Shown in pieces: positions 55,756-64,000 of a stretch of 64,000 nucleotides of DNA. Position 1 is the first letter of the stretch. Every line of letters starts with the position of its first letter. The stretch covers positions 1-64,000 of the forward strand of contig CANJII010000007.1 of NCBI GenBank assembly GCA_947474435.1, read 5' to 3'. Source of the DNA: Chitinophagaceae bacterium (lineage in GTDB: Bacteria; Bacteroidota; Bacteroidia; Chitinophagales; UBA10324). The notes beneath the pieces are model-generated. The model searched no databases. It was not told the DNA's origin and saw only the letters and a program-made list of their open reading frames with translations. Position numbers and translations under genes: made by a program.

Positions 55756-57147
55756 TTAACTAACCAGCATTGCTGTCTCAATGTGCAATCCTGTTTCTTT
55801 AATTTTATTAAAGCCACCACTTACATTAATTATTCTGCTGAATCCATGTTTCTTAAGAATGGAAGCTGCAATCATTGAGCGGTATCCTCCGGCACAATGA
55901 ACCAGAAATTCTGCTTCATCATTCAACTCGCTTAATCTGTTTTCCAAATCGCGCAACGGAATGTTGTTGGCTTCATGCAAATGACCGGAGTTAAATTCAG
56001 CAACACGGCGAACATCTAAAACAACTCCGCGCCCTTCCTTGTATTGATGCGCAAATTCTTCAGCGCTAATTGATTCAATTTTTTCAATTGGCTCGCCGGC
56101 ATATTCCCAACTTTTAATTCCACCAGTTAAAAATCCTGCTACATTTTCCATTCCCACTCTTGCCAAACGAAGTATTGCTTCCTTCTCACGATCTTCATCA
56201 GAAACAATTATTATCCGCTGATTGATGTCAATTAAAGTTCCGGCCCACACCGCAAACGAATCGTCCATGCCGATGTTGATTGAATTTTTTATAAATCCTT
56301 TTTCAAAATCATCAGCCTTTCTCGCATCAATTATCAATGCGCCATTTGCAATTTCGTTTTTCACTTCATCAACTTTCAATGCGTGTCCATTTCGTTTCAT
56401 TACATCATCAATGTTTTCATAACCACTTCGGTTGATGATTGCATTCTTCACAAAATATTTTGGTGCAGGAATCTGGTCTGCTAATATCACTTTCATAAAC
56501 TCTTCGCGGCTCATTGGTTGTAACGCATAATTGGTCAGCTTTTCTTTTCCAATTGTGCTCTCGGTTTCTTTTCCAATGCTCTTGCCGCACATTGAACCTG
56601 GACCATGACCGGGATAAACAATCACATGATCAGGCAATGGCTTAATTTTATTATTGAGTGTATCGTATAAAGTATTGGATTGTTCTTCTTTCGAAATTAT
56701 CACTCCATCTAACAAATCAGGACGACCAACATCACCAACAAAAAGTGCATCACCTGTAAAAATGCTGTTCTCGTTTCCATTAACATCAAGCACTAAGTAA
56801 CTTGTACTTTCAGGTGTATGGCCGGGAGTGTGAATTGCTTGTATAGAAATTTTTCCTAAAGGAAAAACTTCTCCATCAGCAGCATTATAGATTTCGAATT
56901 TCGCCTGTGCACCGGGGCCGAAAATTATTTTAGCTCCGGTTTTTTTCGCTAAATCAATATGACCACTTACAAAGTCAGCATGAAAATGCGTTTCGAAAAT
57001 GTACTTGATTTTTGCACCTCGCTCTTCAGCAAGTTGAATGTATGGTTCGGTTTCACGAATGGGGTCAACCACTGCGGCTTCACCATTTGATTCAATGTAG
57101 TATGCAGCCTTAGCAAGGCAATTGGTATAAAGTTGTTTGATGAACAT
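55756..57147 (-). CDS. MBL-fold persulfide dioxygenase-like protein with two rhodanese domains
   Basis: A 463-residue cytoplasmic protein. The start is set at 57147 because MFIKQLYTNCLAKAAYYI is the normal family opening; the longer frame adds 22 unrelated residues. Residues 1-230 are a metallo-beta-lactamase fold with HFHAD at 54-58, His63 and HTPGHTPEST near 110, as in ETHE1/CstB-type persulfide dioxygenases. Two rhodanese domains follow. The first (about 255-345) has no Cys at the active site (IIIVSDEDREKE). The second (about 365-455) has it (LVHCAGGYRS). This fits oxidation of glutathione or protein persulfide to sulfite plus sulfur transfer. It is last in the rhodanese operon. Confidence 0.9.
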   Translation of the reverse strand: MFIKQLYTNCLAKAAYYIESNGEAAVVDPIRETEPYIQLAEERGAKIKYIFETHFHADFVSGHIDLAKKTGAKIIFGPGAQAKFEIYNAADGEVFPLGKISIQAIHTPGHTPESTSYLVLDVNGNENSIFTGDALFVGDVGRPDLLDGVIISKEEQSNTLYDTLNNKIKPLPDHVIVYPGHGPGSMCGKSIGKETESTIGKEKLTNYALQPMSREEFMKVILADQIPAPKYFVKNAIINRSGYENIDDVMKRNGHALKVDEVKNEIANGALIIDARKADDFEKGFIKNSINIGMDDSFAVWAGTLIDINQRIIIVSDEDREKEAILRLARVGMENVAGFLTGGIKSWEYAGEPIEKIESISAEEFAHQYKEGRGVVLDVRRVAEFNSGHLHEANNIPLRDLENRLSELNDEAEFLVHCAGGYRSMIAASILKKHGFSRIINVSGGFNKIKETGLHIETAMLVS

Positions 57148-57237
57148 GGGAACTATTTTTTTTTGAATAAAAATTACTGTGGAAGAATCAGCAGACACAA
57201 ATATTTTAATCAATCAGCTCTAATCATGTGATAAAAA

Positions 57238-57552
57238 TCATTTCGAAAATTTCCTGAGATTCATCCAGCTTCCGCCATTGTGTACTTCTTTAAACCCTTC
57301 TGATTTTAAAATACTTTTTGCCGAACCACTTCTCATTCCGGAAGCGCAACAAGTAATTACCGGTTTGTCTTTTTTCAGTTTCGATAAATTGCTTTGCAAA
57401 TTATTCAACGGAATGTTCAATGAACCTTTCACATGGCCACCTGCATATTCCGCTTTAGTGCGAACATCTAAAATCACTGCTCCTTCATTCATCAGTTTTT
57501 CGAAATCTGCTTTGGGGCCGAAGCCCAATAAGTTTTTTATTGTTGCGATCAT
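57238..57552 (-). CDS. Single-domain rhodanese
   Basis: A 104-residue rhodanese, a small sulfur carrier. The conserved opening VILDVRTKAEYAGGHVKGSLNIPL is at about 26-49, and the active-site loop is ITCCASGMRS near 66-75, with two Cys; the second of the pair aligns with the catalytic Cys. It overlaps the preceding rhodanese gene by 4 nt (57549-57552) and precedes the MBL-rhodanese gene by 90 nt. It likely passes persulfide sulfur between partners of this operon. Confidence 0.93.
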   Translation of the reverse strand: MIATIKNLLGFGPKADFEKLMNEGAVILDVRTKAEYAGGHVKGSLNIPLNNLQSNLSKLKKDKPVITCCASGMRSGSAKSILKSEGFKEVHNGGSWMNLRKFSK

Positions 57553-57842
57553 GCTCGGTTGTTATTTGTTTGATTTAAAAATTCATATTCCACATCCATC
57601 CACGAACCACCGTTGTGAATTTCAGTAAATCCGTTTTGAAGTAAGTAACGATGCGCTTGTCCGCTTCTGTTTCCGGAAGCACAACATAAAATTATTTTTC
57701 CGGGAATGTTTTTCAGTTCATCCATTCTGTCAGCAAGTTCATCTAGTGGAATGTTGATGGAACCATTCACATGTCCCATTGAAAATTCACCGGGCGTTCG
57801 CACATCCACAACAAACAAATTATTAATTGACTTTACATCCAT
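57549..57842 (-). CDS. Single-domain rhodanese
   Basis: A 97-residue rhodanese with VVDVRTPGEFSMGHVNGSINIPLDEL at about 11-36 and active-site loop ILCCASGNRSGQA near 51-63. It resembles its downstream neighbour strongly (shared GHVxGSxNIPL, ITxxCASGxRSG, NGGSWM), which points to a local duplication. It overlaps that gene by 4 nt, so the two are translated together. Confidence 0.93.
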   Translation of the reverse strand: MDVKSINNLFVVDVRTPGEFSMGHVNGSINIPLDELADRMDELKNIPGKIILCCASGNRSGQAHRYLLQNGFTEIHNGGSWMDVEYEFLNQTNNNRA

Positions 57843-57870
57843 TTTTTTATTCAGATTTTTAATTGAGAAA

Positions 57871-58092
57871 TTACGAAGATTGCTTTTGATCAGTTTTCTT
57901 TTTTGTATTTAAACCGAATGGTAAGTACAACGGGCAAAAACTTATAAAACTTGTAAGTATAAAAATTCCTGCAAGAATTAAAAGAATGATTGCGGTGGTT
58001 CCTGTAATTTGATTAGTGGCATAAAGAATTGCAATTGTGACTGCAACCAGTAATCTGAAGATGCGGTCAACTGTTCCCATGTTTGTTTTCAT
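57871..58092 (-). CDS. DUF2892 small membrane protein
   Basis: A 73-residue membrane protein. The start is at 58092, giving MKTNMGTVDRIFRLLVAVTIA, the standard DUF2892 opening; the open frame continues 20 codons further upstream without support. There are two helices, about 10-28 and 33-52, followed by FISFCPLYLPFGLNT, whose Cys-Pro is conserved in the family. Proteins of this type are often fused or linked to rhodaneses (YgaP type). Here the gene lies 29 nt before two of them. Confidence 0.9.
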   Translation of the reverse strand: MKTNMGTVDRIFRLLVAVTIAILYATNQITGTTAIILLILAGIFILTSFISFCPLYLPFGLNTKKKTDQKQSS

Positions 58093-58154
58093 GATGATTG
58101 ATTTTTTTGTAATGCAAATTACAATCAGTGAAAAAGAACAGTTGGCAACCAATG

Positions 58155-58781
58155 TTACACAAGCAAAATTTTATTCCGGAAAAGTTTAACTGTTCCGTTT
58201 GTTTCCATCTGTTTCAATAACCGTGAAACAACTACGCGCGCAGTTCCCAATTCTTCTGCTAATTGCTGGTGTGTAATATTTATTTCGTTTGAACCGTTTA
58301 TCTTTTTTTTCTCTTCTAAATAATTTAAAATGCGCTCATCCATTTTTTTAAATGCAATGGCATTCACTACTTCTAACAACTCTTCAAATCGCTTGTGATA
58401 CAAGCGGAAAATGTAATCGAGCATTTCCGATGATTCACTTAATAAGGTGTTTAGTTTTTCAATCGGAAGCAAAATCACTTCCACATCTTCATCAGCCACC
58501 GCACGCACTTTGCTTGTTTCGTGATGCATGCCACCAAGGAACGACATGATGCAGCTTTCGCCGGCTTTGATGTAGTACAATAATATTTCATGGCCATCTT
58601 CATCGGTTCGCATCACACGCATGCTGCCTGTTTTTACAAACGGAATGGAGCGGATGTTTGCATTTGCTTCAAGTATAACATCGCCTTCATTGAAGGTTTT
58701 TAGTGTTCCGAATTTCTCCAGGTTTTCTTTAAAGACTGATGAGAATTGAAAGTTGGGAAGCGTGGTGGTTATGGTGCTCAA
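58155..58781 (-). CDS. Crp/Fnr family transcriptional regulator
   Basis: A 208-residue regulator. The N-terminal cNMP-binding fold (about 15-125) includes FNEGDVILEANANIRSIPFVKTGSMRVMR and LLYYIKAGESCIMSF. The C-terminal helix-turn-helix is at about 168-193 (NITHQQLAEELGTARVVVSRLLKQME). It has a single Cys (ESCIMS), so it cannot hold an FNR-type iron-sulfur cluster; thiol or ligand sensing is possible. It heads the DUF2892/rhodanese/rhodanese/MBL row on the - strand and very likely regulates it. A palindrome resembling an FNR box lies upstream at 58876-58889. Confidence 0.9.
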   Translation of the reverse strand: MSTITTTLPNFQFSSVFKENLEKFGTLKTFNEGDVILEANANIRSIPFVKTGSMRVMRTDEDGHEILLYYIKAGESCIMSFLGGMHHETSKVRAVADEDVEVILLPIEKLNTLLSESSEMLDYIFRLYHKRFEELLEVVNAIAFKKMDERILNYLEEKKKINGSNEINITHQQLAEELGTARVVVSRLLKQMETNGTVKLFRNKILLV

Positions 58782-58875
58782 TTTATTTTTGATTGTTTTT
58801 TATGAAATGGAGATCTGAATTGTTTGTTCATTACAATTAATAGTGGCAAAGTGAATCTATTAAATTGATTTACCA

Positions 58876-58889
58876 TTGACAAAAATCAT
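58876..58889. promoter_or_regulatory. FNR/Crp-like palindromic site
   Basis: TTGAC-AAAA-ATCAT is close to TTGAT-N4-ATCAA, with two mismatches. It lies in the 151-nt divergent gap between the regulator gene and the copper ATPase gene. On the regulator side it overlaps a TTTTTG that could be the -33 box. Binding by the product of 58155-58781 is inferred. Confidence 0.35.
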
Positions 58890-58932
58890 ATGTTAATTGA
58901 TAATCTGTTTTCATTTTTGAAAAAATATTTTC

Positions 58933-61332
58933 ATGCTCTCCGTTCAAAAGGTTCAGGTAAAAAACTGCTATCACTGTGGCGATGAATGTTATGGTGAACC
59001 CATTCGTTTTAACGAAAAAGATTTTTGTTGCGAAGGCTGCAAATTGGTTTTTGAATTGTTGGATGAAAACAATTTGTGCTCTTACTATTCGCTCAACGAG
59101 AAATCAGGAAATAAAATTAAAGCGCCATCGCGCGGACGGTTTTTTTTTTTAGAAGATGAAACAGTAACGAAACATTTATATCGTTTCAGAGATAACGATA
59201 CTACGGTTGTTCAGTTTTCTATTCCGAGAATTCATTGCAGTTCATGTATTTATTTATTGGAACGATTGCATTCACTTAACAACGGAGTGATGAAAAGCGA
59301 AGTGAATTTTCTGAAAAAGGAAGTCACTATAAATTTCAAGCATCGTGTAACTTCATTGCGTGAAGTGGTGGAGTTGATGGTTCGGTTGGGTTACGAACCT
59401 GAGTTGAATATGAATGCATTGGAAGGAAAAGCAAATATCAAATTATCCCGCAAACTCATTTACCAGATTGGATTAACCGGATTTGCTTTTGGAAATATCA
59501 TGTTGCTTTCCTTTCCTGAATACCTTGCAGGTGAAAATGGTTTGTCTGCTTCATGGAAAAATATTTTCGGTTACCTGAATTTGGCATTGGCAATACCTGT
59601 TGCTGTTTATGGAGCGCAGGATTATTTCGTGAATGCATTTAAAGGATTGCGTGAAAAATATTTCAATATTGATTTGCCAATTGCATTGGGAATTTTAGCC
59701 ATGATGGTTCGGAGCAGTTATGAAATCCTTTCTCACACAGGTGCCGGCTATTTTGATTCAATGAGTGGATTGATTTTCTTTTTATTGTTGGGAAGATATT
59801 TTCAGAATAAAACTTATGAAACACTTTCGTTTGAGCGCGATTACAAATCGTACTTCCCGCTTGCTGTTCAATTGAAAAGTAAGGAAGGAGAAATTTCTAT
59901 TGCTGTCAGCAAGCTAAAACCAACTGATAAAATTATTATTCACAGCGAAGAAGTTATTCCTGCTGATGCAATTTTACTGAGCCCGCATGCTTCTATTGAT
60001 TTCAGTTTTGTCACAGGAGAATCAGCACCCGTTTTGAAAATGAAAGGTGATACTATATATGCTGGTGGGCGACAAAAGGGTTCGGCTATTGAATTGGAAG
60101 TTTCGCAAACTGTATCGCAGAGTTATCTCACTCGCTTGTGGAATAATGATGCATTCACCAAAAAGAAAAATGAAACTATTTCGAGATTGGCTGATACCAT
60201 TTCTAAATATTTCACCATCGTAATTATTTTAATTGCAGTTACCGCATTTCTTTACTGGTATCCGAAAAATATAAAAACTGCCATGCAAGCATTGACCGCG
60301 GTTTTAATTATCGCATGTCCATGTGCCTTAGCCATTACAGTTCCGTTTACAATGGGACATGTAGTTCGATTCCTTGGTCGCATTGGTTTCTATGTAAAGA
60401 ACACAGCGGTAATTGAAACATTGGCAAATTGTGATACAATCGTATTTGATAAAACCGGAACACTTTCGTTGCAGGATGAATCGGATTTGAATTTTGTAGG
60501 TGATGTATTAACATCGAATCAAAAATCAATGATTGCATCGCTCGCGTACCAATCATCGCATCCGCTCAGCAGAACCATGTATGAAAGTTTGAAAAATTTC
60601 GGACTGAAAAAAGTTCGTGATTTTGTTGAAACTCCCGGAAAAGGAATTGAAGGATTGATTGAAGGAAAAAAAATTAAACTAGGTTCTGCAACTTTTGTGG
60701 CAGCAGAAAACAGAAATCTCATTAACAATCAAACGGTTTTTATTCAGATAGAAAATGAAGTGTTGGGGTATTTATCTTTTAAGCAAGCCTACCGAAAAGG
60801 ATTGAGTGGATTGATGAAAAATTTACGAAACAGATTTTCTCTATTTCTTTTATCAGGTGATAACGATGGAGATAAAAAATTTCTTTCTGAATTTTATCAA
60901 GCTGATGAAATGTATTTTAATCAATCACCATCTGAAAAACTGCAATTCATAAAACAACTGAAAGACCAAGGAAAAAAAGTAGTAATGGCCGGTGATGGAT
61001 TAAACGATGCGGGTGCTTTGCAGCAAGCAGATGCCGGAATATCTATCACCGATAAAATCACACAATTCACTCCGGCATCAGATGTAATAATGGATGGAAA
61101 AATTGTTGATCGCTTGCCGGAAGTTTTGAAATTCACCCGTTCAGGTTTAAATATTATCAAGGGAATATTTATTGTTTCACTTGCATATAACATCATCGGA
61201 ATTTCATTTGCTGTGCAAGGCACTTTATCGCCATTAGTTGCTGCGATACTGATGCCGTTGTCTGCTTTTACTGTTATTATTCTTTCTTACATTTTTGTTT
61301 ACATCATTGCAAGAAAACAAAAATTTATTTGA
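58933..61332 (+). CDS. ccoI: CcoI/FixI-type copper P1B ATPase
   Basis: A 799-residue heavy-metal P-type ATPase. The N-terminus has the Cys-rich putative metal-binding domain CYHCGDEC and FCCEGC (residues about 12-37), typical of the CcoI group. An HMA domain with HCSSC near residue 101 follows. Membrane helices start near 175. The ion-path CPC lies in IIACPCALAI near 461, then DKTGTLS near 506, SSHPLS near 540 and GDGLNDAGAL near 690. It exports copper to the periplasm for cytochrome cbb3 oxidase assembly, by family knowledge. No ccoN-like oxidase genes lie in this window, so the assignment to cbb3 rests on the N-terminal domain. It is divergent from the Crp regulator. Confidence 0.88.
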   Translation: MLSVQKVQVKNCYHCGDECYGEPIRFNEKDFCCEGCKLVFELLDENNLCSYYSLNEKSGNKIKAPSRGRFFFLEDETVTKHLYRFRDNDTTVVQFSIPRIHCSSCIYLLERLHSLNNGVMKSEVNFLKKEVTINFKHRVTSLREVVELMVRLGYEPELNMNALEGKANIKLSRKLIYQIGLTGFAFGNIMLLSFPEYLAGENGLSASWKNIFGYLNLALAIPVAVYGAQDYFVNAFKGLREKYFNIDLPIALGILAMMVRSSYEILSHTGAGYFDSMSGLIFFLLLGRYFQNKTYETLSFERDYKSYFPLAVQLKSKEGEISIAVSKLKPTDKIIIHSEEVIPADAILLSPHASIDFSFVTGESAPVLKMKGDTIYAGGRQKGSAIELEVSQTVSQSYLTRLWNNDAFTKKKNETISRLADTISKYFTIVIILIAVTAFLYWYPKNIKTAMQALTAVLIIACPCALAITVPFTMGHVVRFLGRIGFYVKNTAVIETLANCDTIVFDKTGTLSLQDESDLNFVGDVLTSNQKSMIASLAYQSSHPLSRTMYESLKNFGLKKVRDFVETPGKGIEGLIEGKKIKLGSATFVAAENRNLINNQTVFIQIENEVLGYLSFKQAYRKGLSGLMKNLRNRFSLFLLSGDNDGDKKFLSEFYQADEMYFNQSPSEKLQFIKQLKDQGKKVVMAGDGLNDAGALQQADAGISITDKITQFTPASDVIMDGKIVDRLPEVLKFTRSGLNIIKGIFIVSLAYNIIGISFAVQGTLSPLVAAILMPLSAFTVIILSYIFVYIIARKQKFI

Positions 61333-61385
61333 TTGAATGATAGAGTGCGTGACCACATGCACAGAGGCAGACGAAATAGTTTTAA

Positions 61386-62012
61386 TCAGTGTCCCTGATT
61401 ATTTACAGCCACCACATTAAACTTTAATGTGAATTCATCTGAAATCATTTTATCGCCGATATTCGGAAAAAAAGTTTTTGAACCATACTTAATATCAAAC
61501 TTCGTGCGGTCAACAATTGCAGCACCGGCACAGGTTATTTCTTTTCCGTTCATTTTAAAAATTGCATCAAATGAAATTTCATTCGTTTTATCCTTAATGG
61601 TGAGATTGCCTTTTACTGAATGTGTAGGGCCATCTTTTACCACATCTTTTATTGCAGTTAAAGAAATTATTTCAAATTTTGATTTTGGAAATTTTGCTAT
61701 GCTGAAAAAATCTTCTGACTTTAAAACTGTTTCGAGTTTTGTTTTTTTCTTTGCCGGTTTCAGGTCTTTATCTTCAATTGAAGCCATATCAAATTCAAAA
61801 GCGCCGGTAATATTTCCATGGTTATTTTTTAGTTCTCCACTTGTAAATCGCAGCGTGCCATTGTGTTTTCCGATCGCACTTTCAGCAAACCATTCGAGTG
61901 AACTTTGTGCAGCGTCGACTGTATAAATATCAGTATGAAAATTGTTGGTGGTAAAAGACACTAACAATATTGAAACAAAAAAGATAACAGTGCATGAAAT
62001 TGTTTTTAGCAT
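61386..62012 (-). CDS. YceI family protein
   Basis: A 208-residue periplasmic protein with a signal peptide (IFFVSILLVSFTTN). The YceI lipocalin-like fold is seen from residue 30: DIYTVDAAQSSLEWFAESAIGKHNG, SGELKNNHGNITGAFEFDMASI, KFPKSKFEIIS, VKGNLTIKDKTNEISF and the closing FTLKFNVVAV. YceI proteins bind isoprenoid-type lipids such as polyprenyl chains or quinones in a hydrophobic cavity. It lies with DUF3817 and futalosine genes on the - strand. Confidence 0.92.
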   Translation of the reverse strand: MLKTISCTVIFFVSILLVSFTTNNFHTDIYTVDAAQSSLEWFAESAIGKHNGTLRFTSGELKNNHGNITGAFEFDMASIEDKDLKPAKKKTKLETVLKSEDFFSIAKFPKSKFEIISLTAIKDVVKDGPTHSVKGNLTIKDKTNEISFDAIFKMNGKEITCAGAAIVDRTKFDIKYGSKTFFPNIGDKMISDEFTLKFNVVAVNNQGH

Positions 62013-62091
62013 ATAATTTGGTTTTTATTTCTTGAAGAATTTTCTGATTAAGTGTTTCTTGTTTTTAAAGCAGATTTATTATTGAATGGAA

Positions 62092-62394
62092 TTAGATTCT
62101 TATTACTTCAACTTTAAAAAGTTTTTTGTCAGCCACAAAAGTTCCGAACGGTAAAAAAGAAGCAAGAAGTGCCCAGAAAGTTTTTAAACTGCTCCATTGT
62201 TCATCAGCTTTCAGAATCATGACCCATGTGCAATAGGCGATAAACAATAAACCATGAATCATTCCTATATATAAATTGGGTTCAGGTAATGCAAATACAT
62301 ATTTCAAAGGCATACCAATTCCAATCAATACTAAAAAGCTTATTCCTTCAAGATAGGCGAGCAGGCGCAGTTGGTTGATTTTTGTTTTAAGCAT
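62092..62394 (-). CDS. DUF3817 family membrane protein
   Basis: A 100-residue membrane protein. The opening INQLRLLAYLEGISFLVLIGIGMPLKY is the family hallmark, followed by GMIHGLLFIAYCTWV and a last helix FWALLASFLPFGTFVADKKLF. There are three hydrophobic segments. The function is unknown. It is downstream of mqnD by 51 nt and could share its transcript. Confidence 0.9.
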   Translation of the reverse strand: MLKTKINQLRLLAYLEGISFLVLIGIGMPLKYVFALPEPNLYIGMIHGLLFIAYCTWVMILKADEQWSSLKTFWALLASFLPFGTFVADKKLFKVEVIRI

Positions 62395-62445
62395 AATTTA
62401 TTATTAGGGAATTTATTAAAAAGCAAGGAAAAAAATTAAACCGGT

Positions 62446-63243
62446 TTAAGTCAGTTTCAACCATTTAGCCTGGAGATTTTTAATTGCATTCATTCCGGTT
62501 TTCCCCAATGATAGCGTAAATTCATTCACATACAAATTAATGTGCTGTTTCATAACAGTTTCATTCATTTCCTGAGAATATTGTTTTACAAATTTCATGG
62601 TTTCTTCCTGGTGCTGCCATGCATATTCAATACTTCGTTTTATAATTCTGCTAATAGAAGAATGAAATTCGGAACCTTCAGAAGTATTTGTAAATATTCC
62701 ACCGAGCGGAATAGGAGAGTGGGTTTCAGTTTCCCATCGCTCACCTAAATCGCAAATCTTTTTTAATCCTTTCGCCTGATAAGTAAAACGATTTTCGTGA
62801 ATAATAACTCCGGCTGTAACTTCATCATTCAACAATGCATTTTCAATTGCTGAAAAAACCAGAGTAGTTTTATTGCTGATGAACGGATAAAATATTTTCA
62901 ATAATAAATGTGCTGTAGTGTACTTACCCGGAATGGCGACCCGTGCAGTTATTAAATCTTCATCAATCATTTCCTTTTTCGAAATCAAAATCGGACCGCA
63001 ACCATTACCCAAAGCAGCACCTGAATCGAGCAACGAATATTTATCCTGCAAATACAACCATGCATGAAATGAAAGTTTGGTAACCGGTAATTCATTGTTA
63101 AAAGCTTTTTCATTCAGCGATTCAACATCAGCAAACACAGGTTCAAACTGTATTCCTTCGCAAGCAATTTTATTGTGCAGCATTGCATAAAAAATAAAAG
63201 TATCGTTCGGGCAGGGGCTTAATCCGAGTTTGATTTTACTCAT
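62446..63243 (-). CDS. mqnD: 1,4-dihydroxy-6-naphthoate synthase MqnD
   Basis: A 265-residue enzyme of the futalosine route to menaquinone, converting cyclic dehypoxanthine futalosine to 1,4-dihydroxy-6-naphthoate. It has the periplasmic-binding-protein-like fold. The opening KIKLGLSPCPNDTFIFYAM is diagnostic, then FADVESLNEKAFNNELPVTKLSFHAW, the substrate loop GCGPILISKKE and VTAGVIIHENRFTY. Its start overlaps the mqnB stop by 4 nt, so the two are coupled. No promoter is visible immediately upstream of mqnB within the window. Confidence 0.95.
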   Translation of the reverse strand: MSKIKLGLSPCPNDTFIFYAMLHNKIACEGIQFEPVFADVESLNEKAFNNELPVTKLSFHAWLYLQDKYSLLDSGAALGNGCGPILISKKEMIDEDLITARVAIPGKYTTAHLLLKIFYPFISNKTTLVFSAIENALLNDEVTAGVIIHENRFTYQAKGLKKICDLGERWETETHSPIPLGGIFTNTSEGSEFHSSISRIIKRSIEYAWQHQEETMKFVKQYSQEMNETVMKQHINLYVNEFTLSLGKTGMNAIKNLQAKWLKLT

Positions 63244-63905
63244 TGCGCTTCAATAAAATTTATTAACCAGGCATTCAGATTATTTATAGCGAGCGGAATA
63301 TCCCACTTGCTTTTATCTCTTGGTTCAATATAGTTAGAGATGCTACGGATTTCTATCCAGGGGATTTTATACTGTGCACAGCAATAGGCAAATGCTGCAC
63401 CTTCCATACTTTCAACTGAAGCGTGAAAACTCTTTTTCACTTTTGCAATGCTTCTGTCGTTACCGTGAACTGTATTTACTGTTATACCAGACACATCGCT
63501 TAATTCATTTTCAAAAATATATTCGCTAATTAATTTTCCATTCATAAACGGAAACTCATCTTGCTTAATAAACCCCAATTCAATAAATGAAATAAATTTT
63601 TCACCATCTTCTGCACCGATATCTCCAAACCTTTCATCCATAACATTTACAACTTCACCAATATTTATTTCAGAAAAAAACGAACCTGCAATTCCAGCAT
63701 TAATTGCTAAATCGAAATTAATATTTTCAGTAAAAAATTTAGTGAGATGAAAAGTTGTTGCTACCATTCCAACTCCGGTAATTAAAAAAGTGATTGAATG
63801 ATTTGAAATTTTTATAGTAGAAATATTTTCATCAAGTGAAATTTTATATTTTTCAATTAATGGTTTCAGTTCGTCATGTGTTGCAGCAACTATCAAAATA
63901 TTCAT
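63240..63905 (-). CDS. mqnB: Futalosine hydrolase MqnB
   Basis: A 221-residue nucleosidase of the phosphorylase/MTAN superfamily, which releases hypoxanthine from futalosine or its aminated form. Visible features are the opening NILIVAATHDELKPL, GVGMVATTFHLT near 44-55, INAGIAGSF near 68-76, the DERFGDIGAEDG segment near 89-100, the catalytic core VESMEGAAFAYCC near 164-176 and EIRSISNYIEPR near 184-195. It makes the substrate used further on by MqnC and MqnD. MqnA, MqnC and MqnE are not in this window. Confidence 0.93.
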   Translation of the reverse strand: MNILIVAATHDELKPLIEKYKISLDENISTIKISNHSITFLITGVGMVATTFHLTKFFTENINFDLAINAGIAGSFFSEINIGEVVNVMDERFGDIGAEDGEKFISFIELGFIKQDEFPFMNGKLISEYIFENELSDVSGITVNTVHGNDRSIAKVKKSFHASVESMEGAAFAYCCAQYKIPWIEIRSISNYIEPRDKSKWDIPLAINNLNAWLINFIEAQ

Positions 63906-64000
63906 TCGTCAAATCTAAAGTCTTTCAAAATAATTTATTTAATAAAATTAAAATGAATAGAATGAGTGATAAGATTTTACCACTGAATCTTATCGTTTAA

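Noticed and set aside
57148..57213. N-terminal extension of the MBL-rhodanese protein
   Set aside because: The 22 extra residues have no family match, and the Met at 57147 starts the usual MFIKQLY opening.
61429..61926. 165-codon frame antisense to the YceI gene
   Set aside because: It lies wholly opposite a well-conserved family gene and its sequence has no domain features. Long antisense frames are common opposite AT-rich genes.

Overview
The window is a piece of a low-GC Bacteroidota chromosome, probably of the Chitinophagales/Sphingobacteriales type, from a free-living, T9SS-bearing heterotroph. The evidence is: many cell-surface proteins ending in type IX secretion (T9SS) sorting domains of both type A (xxPNP...) and type B (gliding-motility C-terminal domain); a PorP/SprF-like protein; a TamL lipoprotein; futalosine-pathway menaquinone genes; and promoters of the Bacteroidota form (about TTTG, 17-20 nt, TAnnTTTG). 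There are no phage, IS or CRISPR elements and no rRNA. One tRNA-Pro(GGG) is present. No gene is clearly broken.

Layout. Positions 1-8.0 kb hold a sulfatase made for T9SS export, small housekeeping genes (SCP2, IMPACT/YigZ, EamA, FKBP), a compact operon of three unrecognised small secreted or membrane proteins (6109 down to 5145) and an APC amino-acid permease. Positions 8.2-9.8 kb hold an MCC-type acyl-CoA carboxyltransferase. Positions 10.0-18.1 kb hold a giant PKD/repeat adhesin followed by its PorP/SprF partner. Positions 18.4-23.1 kb hold a metzincin protease, a tail-fibre-like surface protein and a small membrane protein. Positions 23.2-30.6 kb hold a tiny Cys/His protein, tRNA-Pro, then BatA-domain protein, a dihydroorotase homologue that has lost its catalytic residues, a DUF4199 membrane protein, two glycosyltransferases, OsmC and a 51-aa codon-biased membrane miniprotein. 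Positions 30.6-40.7 kb hold an FG-GAP T9SS protein and a second giant adhesin. Positions 40.8-52.9 kb hold RNA-modification genes (trmD, a SpoU/TrmH methyltransferase, miaE) mixed with envelope genes (a GT39-like membrane protein, choice-of-anchor-L/OmpA, tamL), an RhlE-like DEAD-box helicase and msrA. Positions 52.9-58.8 kb hold a MarR/pirin operon, a SOUL protein and a persulfide/rhodanese module under a Crp-type regulator. Positions 58.9-64 kb hold a CcoI-type copper ATPase, YceI, DUF3817 and mqnD/mqnB.

How it fits together. The large surface proteins, their sorting domains and SprF-like protein point to adhesion, gliding or polymer use through T9SS. The MBL-rhodanese/rhodanese/rhodanese/DUF2892/Crp set forms one coherent sulfane-sulfur unit. 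It sits next to a cytochrome-oxidase copper pump, with an FNR-like palindrome in the shared upstream region. Five small genes of 33-57 codons were found by reading the intergenic DNA; two are backed by an adjoining gene overlap, one by its own terminator.
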